The notes beneath the pieces were generated by a model. It ran no database searches. It was given only the letters and a program-made list of their open reading frames with translations, and was not told the DNA's origin. Positions 43,172-53,217 of a stretch of 61,168 nucleotides of DNA are shown here, in pieces. This stretch comes from Microbulbifer rhizosphaerae. Lineage in GTDB: Bacteria > Pseudomonadota > Gammaproteobacteria > Pseudomonadales > Cellvibrionaceae. Positions within the stretch are counted from its first letter, which is position 1; each line of letters starts with the position of its first letter. The stretch lies in NCBI RefSeq assembly GCF_014191725.1, contig NZ_JACHWZ010000026.1, positions 1 to 61,168 of the forward strand, written 5' to 3'. The position numbers and the translations under genes are program-made.

Positions 43172-44545
43172 CTATTCCCGCCGCCACTTGGTGCCTTCGC
43201 GGCTGTCTTCCAGAACGACGCCCTTGGCTTTCAACTCCTCGCGGATTTCGTCTGCACGGGCGTAGTTTTTGTCGAGTTTACTCTGCTGGCGCTCGGCGAT
43301 CAGTTGCTCGATTTCCTGTTCGGAAATCGTCTCCGCTCCCCGGGCCTGCTTGAACCAGGCTTCCGGGTCCTGTTGCAGGACGCCCAGTTGCCGGCCTGCG
43401 GCCAGCAATAAGGCTTTCCAACGCGCCTTCCCTGCCGTCTCCGACTTGTTCAGCTCCCTGGCCATCTGATGCAGTTCACCGATGGCCACCGGCGTGTTCA
43501 GGTCGTCCTCAAGTGCAGCCATAAATGCAGTGCCCTCAAGGTTCGACTCGTCTACTTTTATGCTTTGCGCCTCGCGCAAAGCACCATAGAGTGAATCGAG
43601 GCTGCGCCACGCCTGCTCCAGCAGGTCGGCACTGAAATTCAGTTCCGAGCGATAGTGGGCGGAGAGCAATGCGAAGCGTAGTACTTCGCCCGGGTACTGC
43701 TGCAGCAGGTCATTGACCATGCGGAAGTTGCCCAGGGATTTGGACATCTTCTCGCCTTCAATATTGACGTAGCCGTTGTGCATCCAGTAGCGCACGAAAT
43801 CCACGCCGTTGGCGCAGCAGCTCTGGGCGCGCTCGTTTTCGTGGTGGGGGAAAGTCAAATCGCGGCCGCCGCCGTGAATATCGATGGTGTCCCCCAGGTG
43901 TTTCTTGATCATCGCCGAGCACTCCAGGTGCCAGCCGGGGCGGCCGCGGCCCCAGGGGCTGTCCCAGCCGGGCTCGTCATCTTTCGAGGGTTTCCACAGC
44001 ACGAAGTCGCCGGCGTATTTCTTGTAGGGGGCCACTTCGACGCGGGCGCCGGCGAGCATGTCGTCCAGCGAACGCTTGGAGAGCTTGCCGTAGCCGTCCA
44101 TGGATTCCACCGCGAAGAGCACGTGGCCCTCGGCCGCGTAGGCGTGGCCTTTCTCGACCAGCCGCTCGATCATGGCGATCATTTCCGGCAGGTGTTCGGT
44201 GGCGTAGGGGGTGACGTCCGGCTCCAGGTTATTGAGCGCGGCCATATCCTCGAAATAGGCCTGGGCAAAGCGCGTGGAGAGCACACCGATCTCCTCGCCG
44301 TTGTCCCGCGCGGCCTTCATGATCTTGTCGTCGATATCGGTAATATTGCGCGCGTAGACCACGTCGCTGAAACGGTTTTTCAACAGCCGGTAGAGGGTAT
44401 CGAACACCACCACCGGGCGGGCGTTGCCGATATGCACGCGGTTGTACACGGTGGGGCCGCAGACGTACATGCGCACCCGGTCTTCCAGCAATGGCTTGAA
44501 GATTTCCTTTTTCCCGGAGAGGGTGTTGTAGAGCTGTAGAGGCAT
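43172..44545 (-). CDS. cysS: Cysteinyl-tRNA synthetase
   Basis: This 457-residue class I synthetase charges tRNA-Cys. The zinc and ATP site shows [19 protein letters not shown], including the HIGH-type motif. EKMSKSLGN is the KMSKS loop, and the [19 protein letters not shown] block is characteristic of CysS. The length matches Escherichia coli. It is separated from glnS by a repeat pair and may share its transcript. Confidence 0.98.
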   Translation of the reverse strand: MPLQLYNTLSGKKEIFKPLLEDRVRMYVCGPTVYNRVHIGNARPVVVFDTLYRLLKNRFSDVVYARNITDIDDKIMKAARDNGEEIGVLSTRFAQAYFEDMAALNNLEPDVTPYATEHLPEMIAMIERLVEKGHAYAAEGHVLFAVESMDGYGKLSKRSLDDMLAGARVEVAPYKKYAGDFVLWKPSKDDEPGWDSPWGRGRPGWHLECSAMIKKHLGDTIDIHGGGRDLTFPHHENERAQSCCANGVDFVRYWMHNGYVNIEGEKMSKSLGNFRMVNDLLQQYPGEVLRFALLSAHYRSELNFSADLLEQAWRSLDSLYGALREAQSIKVDESNLEGTAFMAALEDDLNTPVAIGELHQMARELNKSETAGKARWKALLLAAGRQLGVLQQDPEAWFKQARGAETISEQEIEQLIAERQQSKLDKNYARADEIREELKAKGVVLEDSREGTKWRRE

Positions 44546-44598
44546 TGATTTCGATAACTATTTTTTGTGAATTCACTGCGCGTCGAGTGCGATAAATC

Positions 44599-44664
44599 TG
44601 GATTCCGGCCTTCGCCGGAATGACGATATTTAATTTTCGTCATGCCGGCGCAGGCCGGCATCCA
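44599..44664. repeat. Head-to-head CGTCATTCCGGC-type repeats
   Basis: TGGATTCCGGCCTTCGCCGG..TGACG faces CGTCATGCCGGCGCAGGCCGG..TCCA. This is the same family as at 33041-33111 and fills the cysS-glnS gap. Confidence 0.75.
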
Positions 44665-44677
44665 GTACCCGGCCTCG

Positions 44678-46351
44678 CTACTTATCTTGTTCCTTGGCCC
44701 AACTGTCCCGCAGGCCAATGGTGCGGTTGAACACCGGCTTTTCCACAGTGCCGTATTTGCTGTCGCGGCAGAAGTAGCCATTGCGTTCGAACTGGTAGCT
44801 TTGTTCCGGCTCGGCATTCGCCAGGCCGATCTCAGCCTTGCAGCCGCTGAGGATTTCCAGGTTGTCCGGGTTGACGAAGTCCAGGAAATTCTTGTCCCCA
44901 GCATCCGGCGCCGGATCGCTGAACAGGCGGTCGTAGAGTCGCACTTCACAGTCGACATTTTTTTCCGCGGAGACCCAGTGAATCACGCCCTTGGGCTTGA
45001 CGCCATCCGCCGGATCTTTGCCCAGGGTATCCCGGTCCACAGAGCAGCGCAGTTCGACGATTTCGCCGTTGGCATCCTTCACCACTTCGTCCGCGTGGAT
45101 TACATAGGCGTTGCGCAGACGCACTTTCTTGCCCAGTACCAGGCGCTTGTACTTTTTGTTGGCCTCTTCGCGGAAGTCCTCCCGCTCGATATAGAGGGTG
45201 CGGGTAAACGGCAGCACCCGCGCCGGGAGATCCTCGCGCACCGGGTGGCCGGGGGCGTTGAGGTTTTCCTCCTCGCCTTCCGGATAGTTGGTGAGGGTAA
45301 CCTTGAGCGGGTCCATCACGCACATGGCGCGGGGGGCGTTCTTGTCCAGGTCATCGCGGATGGCATACTCCAGCATGCCCAGGTCCACCACCGAGTCGGA
45401 ACGGGTCACGCCGATCATCTCGCAGAAATTGCGGATCGCCGCCGGCGGTACGCCGCGGCGACGCATGCCGGACAGGGTGGGCATGCGCGGATCGTCCCAG
45501 CCGTCCACGTGCTTTTCGTCCACCAATTGCTTGAGCTTGCGCTTGGAGACCACCGTGTAATTCAGGTTCAGGCGCGCAAATTCATACTGGCGCGGGTGTG
45601 CCGGCACCGGCAGGTTCTCCAGGAACCAGTCGTACAGCGGCCTGTGGTCCTCGAACTCCAGGGTGCAGATCGAGTGGCTGATGCCCTCCATGGCGTCCGA
45701 CTGGCCGTGGGCGAAGTCGTAGCTGGGGTAGATGCACCACTTGTCGCCGGTCTGGTGATGGGCCATCTTCTTGATGCGGTAGATGATCGGGTCGCGCAGG
45801 TTGATATTGGGCGCGGCCATATCGATCCTGGCGCGCAGGCTGCACTCGCCCTCTTTCATCTCGCCATTCTTCATCTGCTCGAACAGCGCCAGGTTCTCCT
45901 CCACGGAGCGGTCCCGGTAGGGGCTGTTTTTACCCGGCTCGGTCAGGGTGCCGCGGTAGGCGCGGGCCTCCTCCGGCGACAGGTGGCAGACGTAGGCCTT
46001 GCCTTCCTTTATCAGGTGCAGCGCCCAGTCGTACAACTGATCGAAGTAGTCCGAAGTGTATTTGGCTTCGCCGGCCCATTGAAAGCCCAGCCAGGACACG
46101 TCCCGCTTGATGGATTCGACGTACTCCTCCTCCTCCTTGGCGGGGTTGGTGTCGTCGAAGCGCAGGTTGCAGCTGCCACCGAATTCCTGCGCCAGGCCGA
46201 AGTTCAGGCAGATGGACTTGGCGTGGCCGATATGCAGGTAGCCGTTGGGCTCGGGCGGAAAGCGCGTGACCACCTCGGATACCCGGCCCCCGGCCAGGTC
46301 TTCGCGGATAATGTTCTGTAAAAAGTGAGCCGGCTTGCTCTCGGATGTCAT
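44678..46351 (-). CDS. glnS: Glutaminyl-tRNA synthetase
   Basis: This 557-residue class I synthetase charges tRNA-Gln directly. [20 protein letters not shown] holds the HIGH motif, VVSKRKL is the KMSKS-type loop, and the C-terminal anticodon-binding beta barrels are full length. The ATG at 46349-46351 was chosen because it matches the Escherichia coli N-terminus; a longer frame runs past the promoter. It is divergent from ppiB. Confidence 0.98.
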   Translation of the reverse strand: MTSESKPAHFLQNIIREDLAGGRVSEVVTRFPPEPNGYLHIGHAKSICLNFGLAQEFGGSCNLRFDDTNPAKEEEEYVESIKRDVSWLGFQWAGEAKYTSDYFDQLYDWALHLIKEGKAYVCHLSPEEARAYRGTLTEPGKNSPYRDRSVEENLALFEQMKNGEMKEGECSLRARIDMAAPNINLRDPIIYRIKKMAHHQTGDKWCIYPSYDFAHGQSDAMEGISHSICTLEFEDHRPLYDWFLENLPVPAHPRQYEFARLNLNYTVVSKRKLKQLVDEKHVDGWDDPRMPTLSGMRRRGVPPAAIRNFCEMIGVTRSDSVVDLGMLEYAIRDDLDKNAPRAMCVMDPLKVTLTNYPEGEEENLNAPGHPVREDLPARVLPFTRTLYIEREDFREEANKKYKRLVLGKKVRLRNAYVIHADEVVKDANGEIVELRCSVDRDTLGKDPADGVKPKGVIHWVSAEKNVDCEVRLYDRLFSDPAPDAGDKNFLDFVNPDNLEILSGCKAEIGLANAEPEQSYQFERNGYFCRDSKYGTVEKPVFNRTIGLRDSWAKEQDK

Positions 46352-46388
46352 AGATGTCTCGATTACAGCTGTGCAATGTAAGCGGCGG

Positions 46389-46394
46389 ATTATA
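46389..46394 (-). promoter_or_regulatory. Candidate -10 box of glnS
   Basis: The minus strand has a perfect TATAAT 38 bases before the glnS ATG. No good -35 hexamer sits at 16-18 bases, so only the -10 is supported. Confidence 0.5.
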
Positions 46395-46442
46395 GCGCAG
46401 TTGAGTCTCAGAACATCGGTTTTGCGGAACGGCGTCCTAAGG

Positions 46443-46448
46443 TATGAT
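46443..46448 (+). promoter_or_regulatory. Candidate -10 box of ppiB
   Basis: TATGAT lies 43 bases before the ppiB ATG in the divergent gap. The -35 region (TTTTGC at about 46420) is weak. Confidence 0.4.
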
Positions 46449-46490
46449 GCCGGCCGCAATTTACCTAACCAGCCACTCACAGGATGTTTT

Positions 46491-46988
46491 ATGATCACCC
46501 TGCACACCACCTATGGCGATATCGTCGTTGAACTGGATTTCGACAAGGCCCCGAAAACCGCCGCCAACTTCCTGCAGTACTGCCGCGAAGACTTCTACAC
46601 CGGCACGATTTTTCACCGGGTGATCGACAACTTTATGGTCCAGGCCGGCGGCATGACTCCGGATATGGAGCAAAAGCCCACCCGCGACACTATCGAAAAC
46701 GAGGCGGACAACGGTCTCAAAAACGATACCGGCACCCTGGCCATGGCGCGCACCATGGAGCCGCACTCTGCCAGCTCCCAGTTTTTCATCAACGTCAACG
46801 ACAACGACTTCCTCAACTTCCGCAGCAAGGACTCTCAGGGCTGGGGCTACTGCGTATTCGGCAAGGTGGTAGAGGGTATGGACGTGGTCAACAAGATCAA
46901 GGGCGTGCCGACCGGCAGTAAGGGCTTCCACCAGGATGTGCCGGTGGAGACCATCGAAATCACCGGTGTGACTATCACCGAGGACTGA
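46491..46988 (+). CDS. ppiB: Peptidyl-prolyl cis-trans isomerase B (cyclophilin)
   Basis: This 165-residue cyclophilin accelerates proline isomerisation in folding proteins. [15 protein letters not shown] holds the catalytic arginine and [16 protein letters not shown] the substrate-binding residues. No signal peptide is seen, so it is the cytoplasmic form. The ATG at 46491 follows AGGATG. It precedes lpxH in the same direction, as in several gammaproteobacteria. Confidence 0.97.
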   Translation: MITLHTTYGDIVVELDFDKAPKTAANFLQYCREDFYTGTIFHRVIDNFMVQAGGMTPDMEQKPTRDTIENEADNGLKNDTGTLAMARTMEPHSASSQFFINVNDNDFLNFRSKDSQGWGYCVFGKVVEGMDVVNKIKGVPTGSKGFHQDVPVETIEITGVTITED

Positions 46989-46993
46989 CCCGG

Positions 46994-47073
46994 GAGCGCG
47001 GAGCTCCAGCTCCGCAAGCGGGCCAAAGGCCCGCCATTCAACAATGCGGAGCTGGGGCCTTCAGCGCTCAAAG
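46994..47073. repeat. GAGCGCGGAGCT imperfect inverted repeat
   Basis: GAGCGCGGAGCTCCAGCTCCGC faces GCGGAGCTGGGGCC..CAGCGCTC across a GGGCCAAAGGCCC hairpin. It occupies the ppiB-lpxH gap and may be another REP-like unit. Confidence 0.6.
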
Positions 47074-47111
47074 GCAAACAGCTCCGCGGTCCCGGCAAAG
47101 GGAGCAAACAA

Positions 47112-47837
47112 GTGACCAGCTACCTGATCTCCGATCTGCACCTAGACGAGAGCCGCCCGCAGGTAACCCGGGCCTTCTTCGACTTCCTGCGCGGCCCCGC
47201 CGCCGGCGCCGGGGCCCTGTATATCCTCGGTGATTTCTTCGAAGTGTGGATTGGCGACGACGACGACGCCCCGCTGGCCGCGGAAGTGGCCGCCGAGTTG
47301 AGCGCCTACAGCGGCACCGGCGCCGAGCTGTACCTGATGCACGGCAACCGGGATTTCCTGATCGGCGAGGACTTCGCCCACCGCGCCGGCGCTATCCTGC
47401 TGCCGGACCCCACCGCAGTCACCCTGGCCGGGCGGAGCGTCCTGCTGATGCATGGCGACAGCCTCTGCACCCGCGACAGCGAATATATGACCTTCCGCCA
47501 GCAAGCCCGCGATCCCAACTGGCAGCGGGAGCTGCTGGCCAAGCCCCTCGAGGAGCGGCGCGCTATCGCCGCGCAGTTGCGCGCGGTATCCAAGTCCATG
47601 AACAGCCGCAAGGCGGAAGACATCATGGACGTGACCCCGGAGGAAGTGGAGAGAGTGATGCGCGAACAGGGCGTGCGCACCCTGATCCACGGCCACACCC
47701 ACAGGCCCGCACGCCACGCGATCACCATGGACGGCGAAGCCGCCGAGCGCATCGTGCTCGGCGACTGGGGAGACCTGGGCTGGTGCGTGAAGGCCGACGG
47801 GGATTCGCTTGAACTGATCCACTGGCCCATAGCATGA
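47112..47837 (+). CDS. lpxH: UDP-2,3-diacylglucosamine diphosphatase
   Basis: This 241-residue metallophosphoesterase cleaves UDP-2,3-diacylglucosamine to lipid X in lipid A synthesis. The metal ligands are visible in ISDLHLDE (D8, H10), ILGDFFEVW, HGNRDFLIG and LIHGHTHRP. Translation starts at GTG 47112 after GGGAGC. Activity is at the inner-membrane surface. It follows ppiB after a palindrome. Confidence 0.96.
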   Translation: MTSYLISDLHLDESRPQVTRAFFDFLRGPAAGAGALYILGDFFEVWIGDDDDAPLAAEVAAELSAYSGTGAELYLMHGNRDFLIGEDFAHRAGAILLPDPTAVTLAGRSVLLMHGDSLCTRDSEYMTFRQQARDPNWQRELLAKPLEERRAIAAQLRAVSKSMNSRKAEDIMDVTPEEVERVMREQGVRTLIHGHTHRPARHAITMDGEAAERIVLGDWGDLGWCVKADGDSLELIHWPIA

Positions 47838-47969
47838 TTGCCGATTAGGACACCGCAGCCGCCCGCGACGCGGACGAGCGCCAGGGATGGAACGAATCAC
47901 CGCCGAGCCCAGCCAGGCATCGGGCCGGAGACCCGCCCTGGAGAAATAACGGATCAGAGAACCGCTGAC

Positions 47970-49097
47970 GTGAAGAACCTGAAAAAACGCGTACTGATCC
48001 TCGGCGGCTACGGCACCTTCGGCTCCCGTATCGCCCGGTTGCTCAGCAGCGACAGCGAACTGCAACTGATCATAGCCGGGCACGACAAGTTCAAGGCAGA
48101 CCTCTGCGCCTCCCAGTTCCCCAATTTCGCCGAGGGCCTGCGCCTGGAGCGCGACGCGGTCAACCTGGCCGCACAGCTCAAGGCCCTGCACCTGGACCTG
48201 TTGATTCACTGTGCCGGCCCCTTCCAGCATCAGGACTACCGCGTAGCCCGGGCCTGTATCGAAGCCCGCACCCCCTATATCGATATCGCCGACGGGCGCC
48301 GCTTCGTATGCGATTTCCAGCGCCTCTCCCCCGCCGCCGAGGGCGCGGGTGTGCCGCTGGTCTCCGGCGCCAGCAGCCTGCCGGCGCTCAGTTCGGCGGT
48401 ATTGAAGGAACTGCAGGACAAGTTCGCCGAACTGGACTCAGTGGATATCAGCATCGCCCCCGCGCACCGTATCGAGCGCGGGCTGGCCACGGTGCGCGCC
48501 GGATTCGAGTCCCTGGGCAACAGCTTTCCCCAACTGCAGGATGGCCAGTGGCGCGAGACCTACGCCGGCAATCACCTGCGCCGGCACAGGCTGGCCCACC
48601 CGGTGGGTGAACGCTGGCTGTGCGACTTCGACGTGCCGGACCTGGAACTCTGGCCCCGCGCCCTCCCCGGCCTGAAAAATGCCCGCTTTGCCACCGGCGT
48701 CGAGCCGCGCGCACTGCAACTGGGCCTGGTCCTGTGCGCACAGCTGGCCCGGCAGCCGCTACCGTTCAACAAACTGCAACTGTCGAGACTCGGCTACCGG
48801 CTCGCCGCGCACTGGCCCGGCGGCAGCGGCCACGGCGGTATGCTGATCCACCTGGGCGGCATAGACCGGAACGGCCAGCCGTTGGGTTACCGCTGGCAGG
48901 CCCTCGGCCTGAACGGTGACGGGCCCTGGATTCCCGCGGCACCGGCGGCGGCGATGGCCAGGAAAATACTGCGCGGCGAGTGGAACCGGGCGGGGGCGCA
49001 GGCCTGCTGGCAGCTGCTCAACCTGGACGAAATCCTGCGCGAACTGACCCGCTTCTCGGTGGTGACTGCTGTGGAAAGGCTGGAACCGGATAGCTGA
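47970..49097 (+). CDS. Saccharopine-dehydrogenase-like NAD(P)-binding protein
   Basis: This 375-residue protein has an N-terminal Rossmann domain, RVLILGGYGTFGSRIARLL, and the LLIHCAGPFQHQDYRVARAC block typical of the saccharopine dehydrogenase NADP-binding family. The substrate domain is not recognisable. It is not in a lysine operon, so the reaction is unknown. The GTG at 47970 is preferred over a TTG near 47838 because it places the Rossmann fold at the N-terminus; the ribosome site is weak. Confidence 0.8.
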   Translation: MKNLKKRVLILGGYGTFGSRIARLLSSDSELQLIIAGHDKFKADLCASQFPNFAEGLRLERDAVNLAAQLKALHLDLLIHCAGPFQHQDYRVARACIEARTPYIDIADGRRFVCDFQRLSPAAEGAGVPLVSGASSLPALSSAVLKELQDKFAELDSVDISIAPAHRIERGLATVRAGFESLGNSFPQLQDGQWRETYAGNHLRRHRLAHPVGERWLCDFDVPDLELWPRALPGLKNARFATGVEPRALQLGLVLCAQLARQPLPFNKLQLSRLGYRLAAHWPGGSGHGGMLIHLGGIDRNGQPLGYRWQALGLNGDGPWIPAAPAAAMARKILRGEWNRAGAQACWQLLNLDEILRELTRFSVVTAVERLEPDS

Positions 49098-49111
49098 GCC
49101 TTGAACCTACC

Positions 49112-49185
49112 TGTAGGAGCGGGCCATGCCCGCGATCGGCGGTGGTTGAATTCCACATTGATCGCGGGCATGGCCCGCTCCTACA
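49112..49185. repeat. GTAGGAGC REP palindrome
   Basis: Perfect 26-base arms, TGTAGGAGCGGGCCATGCCC onward at 49112-49137 and its complement at 49160-49185. It lies between two convergent genes. Confidence 0.9.
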
Positions 49186-49224
49186 AGGGGCGCTTATGCC
49201 ATTCGAACCACCGGATGCACCGGC

Positions 49225-50862
49225 TCAGGCTCCCGCCGGCAGCCAGTCGCCGCCGCTCTCGCTTTCCCGCTGCCGCAGAGCTCCGTCCCCCACCCGCAGG
49301 GCCTCGCTGCGATCGTGGAACTGGCCGTCCCCGGGCAGCCCCCCGTTCAGGTTGGCGAGTACGGAGCGTACCTCCTCATTCATGCCCGCGAGATACAGCT
49401 GCCGGCCGCTGCTCCGGGCATCCGCGACGATAGTCTCCACCGCCAGCGCAGCGGACAGGTCCAGGAACGGCACCGAGGAGAAATCCAGGATCAGAATCCG
49501 GGAGCCCGGCTCGCTGTGCTCGCGCACGTGGTGACCGAGATCGGCGGCGGCACCGAAGCTCAGGGGGCCGCTGAACTCGAACAGCGCAATGGCCTCGCGA
49601 TTGCACTCGAGAATAGCCTTGTCCTCCGGGGAGTCCAGATGCTCCGGCAGGTGACGCAGGCCGGCAATCTGCAACTGGGCCATCTGCTTCACGAACGCCA
49701 GGGCAGCCAGCACCACACCGGCGGCCACCGCGGTGATCAGGTCCACGAAAATGGTCAGCACCAGTACCAGTGCCATCAGGATCAAGTCCCATCGCGGGCC
49801 CTGGTGGGCGCGCTTCAGGTAACTCCAGTCGATGATATCCAGGCCGACTTTCACCAGGATGCCTGCCAGCACCGCCATCGGGATATTCGCCGCGAGCGGG
49901 CCCAGGCCCAGAGCCACCGCCAACAGCACCAGGGCATGAATCATCCCCGACAGGCGGCTGCACCCACCGGAGCGGATGTTGACCACGGTACGCATGGTGG
50001 CGCCGGCCCCGGCGATACCGCCGACCAGACCGGCCGCGGTATTGCCGAGCCCCTGCCCGATCAGTTCCCGGTTGCTGTGGTGCCGCTCGCGGGTCATGTT
50101 GTCGGCAACCAGTGACGTGAGCAGGCTGTCGAGAGAACCGAGCACCGCGAGAATGACCGCCGCTTCCACCACCAGGAACACCTTGTCGCCATTGAATACC
50201 GGCAGGTGCAGCTCCGGCAGGCCGGTCGGAATATTACCGAGCACGGGCACCTCAAACGCGAAGTAAGCCACCAGGGTACCGGCGATCAGGGCCGCCAGCG
50301 GCGCCGGCAGGTAGCGGCCGAAACGGGCGGGCCAGCTGTACACCATCGCCAGGGTGCCCAGGCCGAGGAGCAGGTTTACCAGATGGACGTCCGACAGCGC
50401 TGTGGGCAGGAAACCGAGGGCCCCGAGGGTCCCGCTGGGTGAGTCGTGACCCAGCAGCGGGTTGAGCTGCAGGATAATGATGATGACGCCAATACCGGTC
50501 ATAAAGCCCGAGATCACCGGGTAAGGCACCAGCCGAATGTAGTGGCCGAGGCCAAACAGGCCGAATGCCACCTGGATAAGGCCCGCGAGAATCACCGCGG
50601 TGAAAATCAGCGCAGCGTCGCCGGAGAGGCTGGCAAAGAGACCGGCCAGAACCACCACCATGGGCCCGGTGGGGCCGGAGATCTGCGGACCGGTACCGCC
50701 GAACAGGGCGGCAAAAAAGCCGACCGCGATGGCGCCGTAGATACCGGCCATGGGGCCGAGCCCCGAGGCCACCCCCAGCGCCAGGGCCAGGGGCAGCGCC
50801 ACCACACCGGCGGTGACGCCGCCGGTGATGTCGCCCCGCAACGTAGATAGATCGAACTTCAT
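49225..50862 (-). CDS. SulP-family anion (probable bicarbonate) transporter
   Basis: This 545-residue SulP protein has about 10-12 hydrophobic segments beginning GGVTAGVVALPLALALGVAS. The family signature PTGPMVVV follows an early GGTGPQISG. A cytoplasmic STAS domain covers the last 110 residues (IALFEFSGPLSFGAA onward). SulP proteins carry sulfate, bicarbonate or dicarboxylates. The gene starts seven bases after a carbonic anhydrase, which favours bicarbonate uptake of the BicA/DAB-like kind, but this is inference from context. Confidence 0.85.
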   Translation of the reverse strand: MKFDLSTLRGDITGGVTAGVVALPLALALGVASGLGPMAGIYGAIAVGFFAALFGGTGPQISGPTGPMVVVLAGLFASLSGDAALIFTAVILAGLIQVAFGLFGLGHYIRLVPYPVISGFMTGIGVIIIILQLNPLLGHDSPSGTLGALGFLPTALSDVHLVNLLLGLGTLAMVYSWPARFGRYLPAPLAALIAGTLVAYFAFEVPVLGNIPTGLPELHLPVFNGDKVFLVVEAAVILAVLGSLDSLLTSLVADNMTRERHHSNRELIGQGLGNTAAGLVGGIAGAGATMRTVVNIRSGGCSRLSGMIHALVLLAVALGLGPLAANIPMAVLAGILVKVGLDIIDWSYLKRAHQGPRWDLILMALVLVLTIFVDLITAVAAGVVLAALAFVKQMAQLQIAGLRHLPEHLDSPEDKAILECNREAIALFEFSGPLSFGAAADLGHHVREHSEPGSRILILDFSSVPFLDLSAALAVETIVADARSSGRQLYLAGMNEEVRSVLANLNGGLPGDGQFHDRSEALRVGDGALRQRESESGGDWLPAGA

Positions 50863-50869
50863 CTCAGCC

Positions 50870-51532
50870 TTACTCCTCGACTGCCTCCATTGAACGGGCC
50901 CCGAATGCGGCCCGATATTCCTCGTCCATGGGTTTGAAGCCACCGGACTGCCCGTGGTAATAGAGCACTTCTCCGCTGGCGATGTTGTACAGCCAGCCGT
51001 GCAGCTCGATGCGGCCGTTGGCCAGGCCGGTGGCAACCGCAGGGTGTGTGCGCAAGTGCTGCAATTGCTGTACCACGTTCTCGCAGGTCACCTCCTCCAG
51101 GTGATCTTTGCTCAGGCCGCCCCGCCGCCCGCGCACCACCTCGGTGGCGGAGCGGCAGTGGCCCAGCCATTCCTTCACATGGGGCAGGCCCTCCAGCTTT
51201 TCCGGCTCGATGGCGCCCTTCATCGCACCGCAATCGGTGTGGCCGCAGACCACGATATGGGAGACGCCGAGGGCGGCCACCGCAAACTCGATGGACGCCG
51301 TCATGCCGCCGGTCTGGCTGCTGTGGGGCGGCACCACGTTGCCGGCATTGCGGCAGATAAACAGCTCCCCCGGCTCCGTCTGGGTCACCAGGTTGGGATC
51401 GATACGGGAATCCGCACAGGTGATAAACAGCACCTCCGGATTCTGGCCGTTTGCCAGTTTGGCAAATCGCTCTTTCTTCGCCGGATAGACCTCTTTCTGA
51501 AACTTGGCCACCCCGGATATCACGTGCTCCAT
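50870..51532 (-). CDS. Beta-carbonic anhydrase
   Basis: This 220-residue protein interconverts CO2 and bicarbonate. The zinc ligands C39, H98 and C101 are in TCADSRID and VVCGHTDCGAM, with the paired D41 and R43. The ATG at 51530-51532 follows AAGGAG and gives normal length. It is first in a two-gene unit with the SulP transporter and divergent from a LysR regulator. Confidence 0.95.
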   Translation of the reverse strand: MEHVISGVAKFQKEVYPAKKERFAKLANGQNPEVLFITCADSRIDPNLVTQTEPGELFICRNAGNVVPPHSSQTGGMTASIEFAVAALGVSHIVVCGHTDCGAMKGAIEPEKLEGLPHVKEWLGHCRSATEVVRGRRGGLSKDHLEEVTCENVVQQLQHLRTHPAVATGLANGRIELHGWLYNIASGEVLYYHGQSGGFKPMDEEYRAAFGARSMEAVEE

Positions 51533-51579
51533 GGAAACTCCTTTTGCGAACCTACCGAACAATTGTGGCAATCATTATT

Positions 51580-51595
51580 TATTGATAGCTCAATA
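51580..51595. promoter_or_regulatory. Inverted repeat TATTGA-TAGC-TCAATA
   Basis: A perfect six-base inverted repeat lies in the carbonic anhydrase/lysR divergent gap, 48 bases before the carbonic anhydrase ATG. It is a plausible operator for the LysR protein. Confidence 0.45.
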
Positions 51596-51612
51596 GGATG
51601 AAATACCATTTA

Positions 51613-51633
51613 ATGATAACTTTTTATTATCAT
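51613..51633. promoter_or_regulatory. Inverted repeat ATGATAA-N7-TTATCAT
   Basis: A perfect seven-base inverted repeat lies 19 bases before the lysR GTG. Its size and A/T content fit a LysR-type binding site and could give autorepression. Confidence 0.5.
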
Positions 51634-51652
51634 ATAACCGCCGGAGGATCCC

Positions 51653-52597
51653 GTGGCTTCCAATCGACAGGCGCCGACGATCAAGCAGTTGGAGTACTTT
51701 ACAGCCATCGCCGGGCAGTCCAGCTATCGCCGCGCAGCGGAGGAACTAGGGGTCAGCCAACCGGCTCTGACCACCCAGATTGCAGCGCTGGAAAGCGCGC
51801 TCGGCCTCTCCCTGTTTGAGCGCTCCCGCGCCGGCACCCTACTCACGCCGGAGGGCCGCGAGCTGCTGGATCAGGCGCGCCAGATGCTGCTCGCAATGCG
51901 GGAATTCAGGGAAAACGCCCAGGTGCTCGCCCAGGGGTACCAGACCACTTACAAACTGGGCGTGCCACCCACCGTCGGCCCCTACCTGCTGCCCAACGTT
52001 CTGCCCGAGCTACACGCCCGCTACCACGCGCTGAAACTCTACGTACGGGAGGGTCCTCCGCGACTGCTCCAGCGGGGCCTGGTGGAGGGCGCATACGACC
52101 TGGCGATCGTGCCGCTGCCGGTGGACGTGGAGGGGTTGGCGGTGGAGCCGCTGTTTACCGAACCCCTCAAATTTGTGGTTCCGGCGGACCACCGCCTCGC
52201 GGGGAAACCCCAGGTTATGCCCTCGCAACTGCGCGGGGAGAAGGTGCTCACGCTGGAGGAGCAGCACCACTTCCACCACCAGGTACAGGAAATCTGCGAG
52301 GACCTGGGAGCGCAGCTGCAGCGGGACTACGAGGGCACCAGCCTGGACACCCTGCGGCAAATGGTGGTGATGGGGCTCGGGGTGGCTTTCCTGCCCGGGC
52401 TCTACGTGCACTCCGAAATGCATAATCCCGAAGCGCTCCATGTGAGCGAACTCAAGGCCAAGCCCATTCTCCGCCAACACGGGCTGGTGTGGCGCGCCAG
52501 CGCGCCGGGACGGCGGTTCTACCGGGAGCTCGCGGCCCATACACGGGAGATCATACGCCGGCGGCTGGGTGACGTGGTCACGGTCGACAGTCCGTGA
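51653..52597 (+). CDS. LysR-family transcriptional regulator
   Basis: This 314-residue regulator has the N-terminal helix-turn-helix in LEYFTAIAGQSSYRRAAEELGVSQPALTTQI, given here in two parts around SSYRRAAEELGVSQPALT. A substrate-binding domain follows with GLGVAFLPGLYVHSEM. It starts at GTG 51653 after CCGGAGG. Divergent orientation suggests it controls the carbonic anhydrase-SulP pair; the inducer is unknown, and OxyR-like redox cysteines are absent. Confidence 0.92.
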   Translation: MASNRQAPTIKQLEYFTAIAGQSSYRRAAEELGVSQPALTTQIAALESALGLSLFERSRAGTLLTPEGRELLDQARQMLLAMREFRENAQVLAQGYQTTYKLGVPPTVGPYLLPNVLPELHARYHALKLYVREGPPRLLQRGLVEGAYDLAIVPLPVDVEGLAVEPLFTEPLKFVVPADHRLAGKPQVMPSQLRGEKVLTLEEQHHFHHQVQEICEDLGAQLQRDYEGTSLDTLRQMVVMGLGVAFLPGLYVHSEMHNPEALHVSELKAKPILRQHGLVWRASAPGRRFYRELAAHTREIIRRRLGDVVTVDSP

Positions 52598-52678
52598 GTG
52601 GGCGAAGGTTCGGCGCGGACGTTGATGTTGCCCCGGGCAATTGTGGTAATTTGAGTGCGAAATTCACCGCGGTGCCCC

Positions 52679-53131
52679 ATGTCCATCTACCTGCTGCTGA
52701 AAACCCTGCATGTCATCAGCGCCATTGTCGTGCTCGGCACCGGCGTCGGTATCGCCTGGTATACGCTGCGCGGCTGGCTTTCCGGAGACCGGCAGGTATT
52801 CCGCTGGATCAGCCGCGAAACGGTGACCGCAGACTGGGTATTTACCACCAGCGCTATCGTTATGCTGCTCGGCAGCGCCGCCGGAATGCTGTCCATCTAC
52901 CCCGCCTGGTTGCAGCAATCCTGGCTAAAAGTCGCCATGACCCTGACAGTGCTGGTTTTCCTGCTGTGGTTGCCGGTGATGGTTTTGCAATATCGCCTGA
53001 GAATACACGCCCAAAAGTCCAGTGACCTCGAAGTCCACCGGGTGATGAAACTCTGGTGCGCACTCGGCGCCGCTGCATTTCCGCTGATGATTGCCATTGT
53101 TTTTCTGATGGTGGCAAAACCGCATTTTTGA
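52679..53131 (+). CDS. DUF2269 integral membrane protein
   Basis: This 150-residue protein has four hydrophobic segments, beginning IYLLLKTLHVISAIVVLGTG, and fits the DUF2269 family of small inner-membrane proteins. Conserved His and Arg in LHVIS and the WL.SW patterns are seen. The function is unknown. The ATG at 52679 is preferred over an upstream start because it begins directly with the first membrane segment. It stands alone after lysR. Confidence 0.8.
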   Translation: MSIYLLLKTLHVISAIVVLGTGVGIAWYTLRGWLSGDRQVFRWISRETVTADWVFTTSAIVMLLGSAAGMLSIYPAWLQQSWLKVAMTLTVLVFLLWLPVMVLQYRLRIHAQKSSDLEVHRVMKLWCALGAAAFPLMIAIVFLMVAKPHF

Positions 53132-53217
53132 TGTGGATACTCTGCTTCAAATCAACTTCTCATCGACTCGTCATACCGGCGCCGAAACGACGAAATTGCG
53201 TTCGCCCCTGCGATTTG

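Noticed and set aside
44642..46321. A 559-codon plus-strand open frame
   Set aside because: It is the antisense shadow of glnS in GC-rich DNA with no recognisable protein.
47142..48230. A 362-codon minus-strand open frame over lpxH
   Set aside because: It crosses two well-supported plus-strand genes and has no family features.
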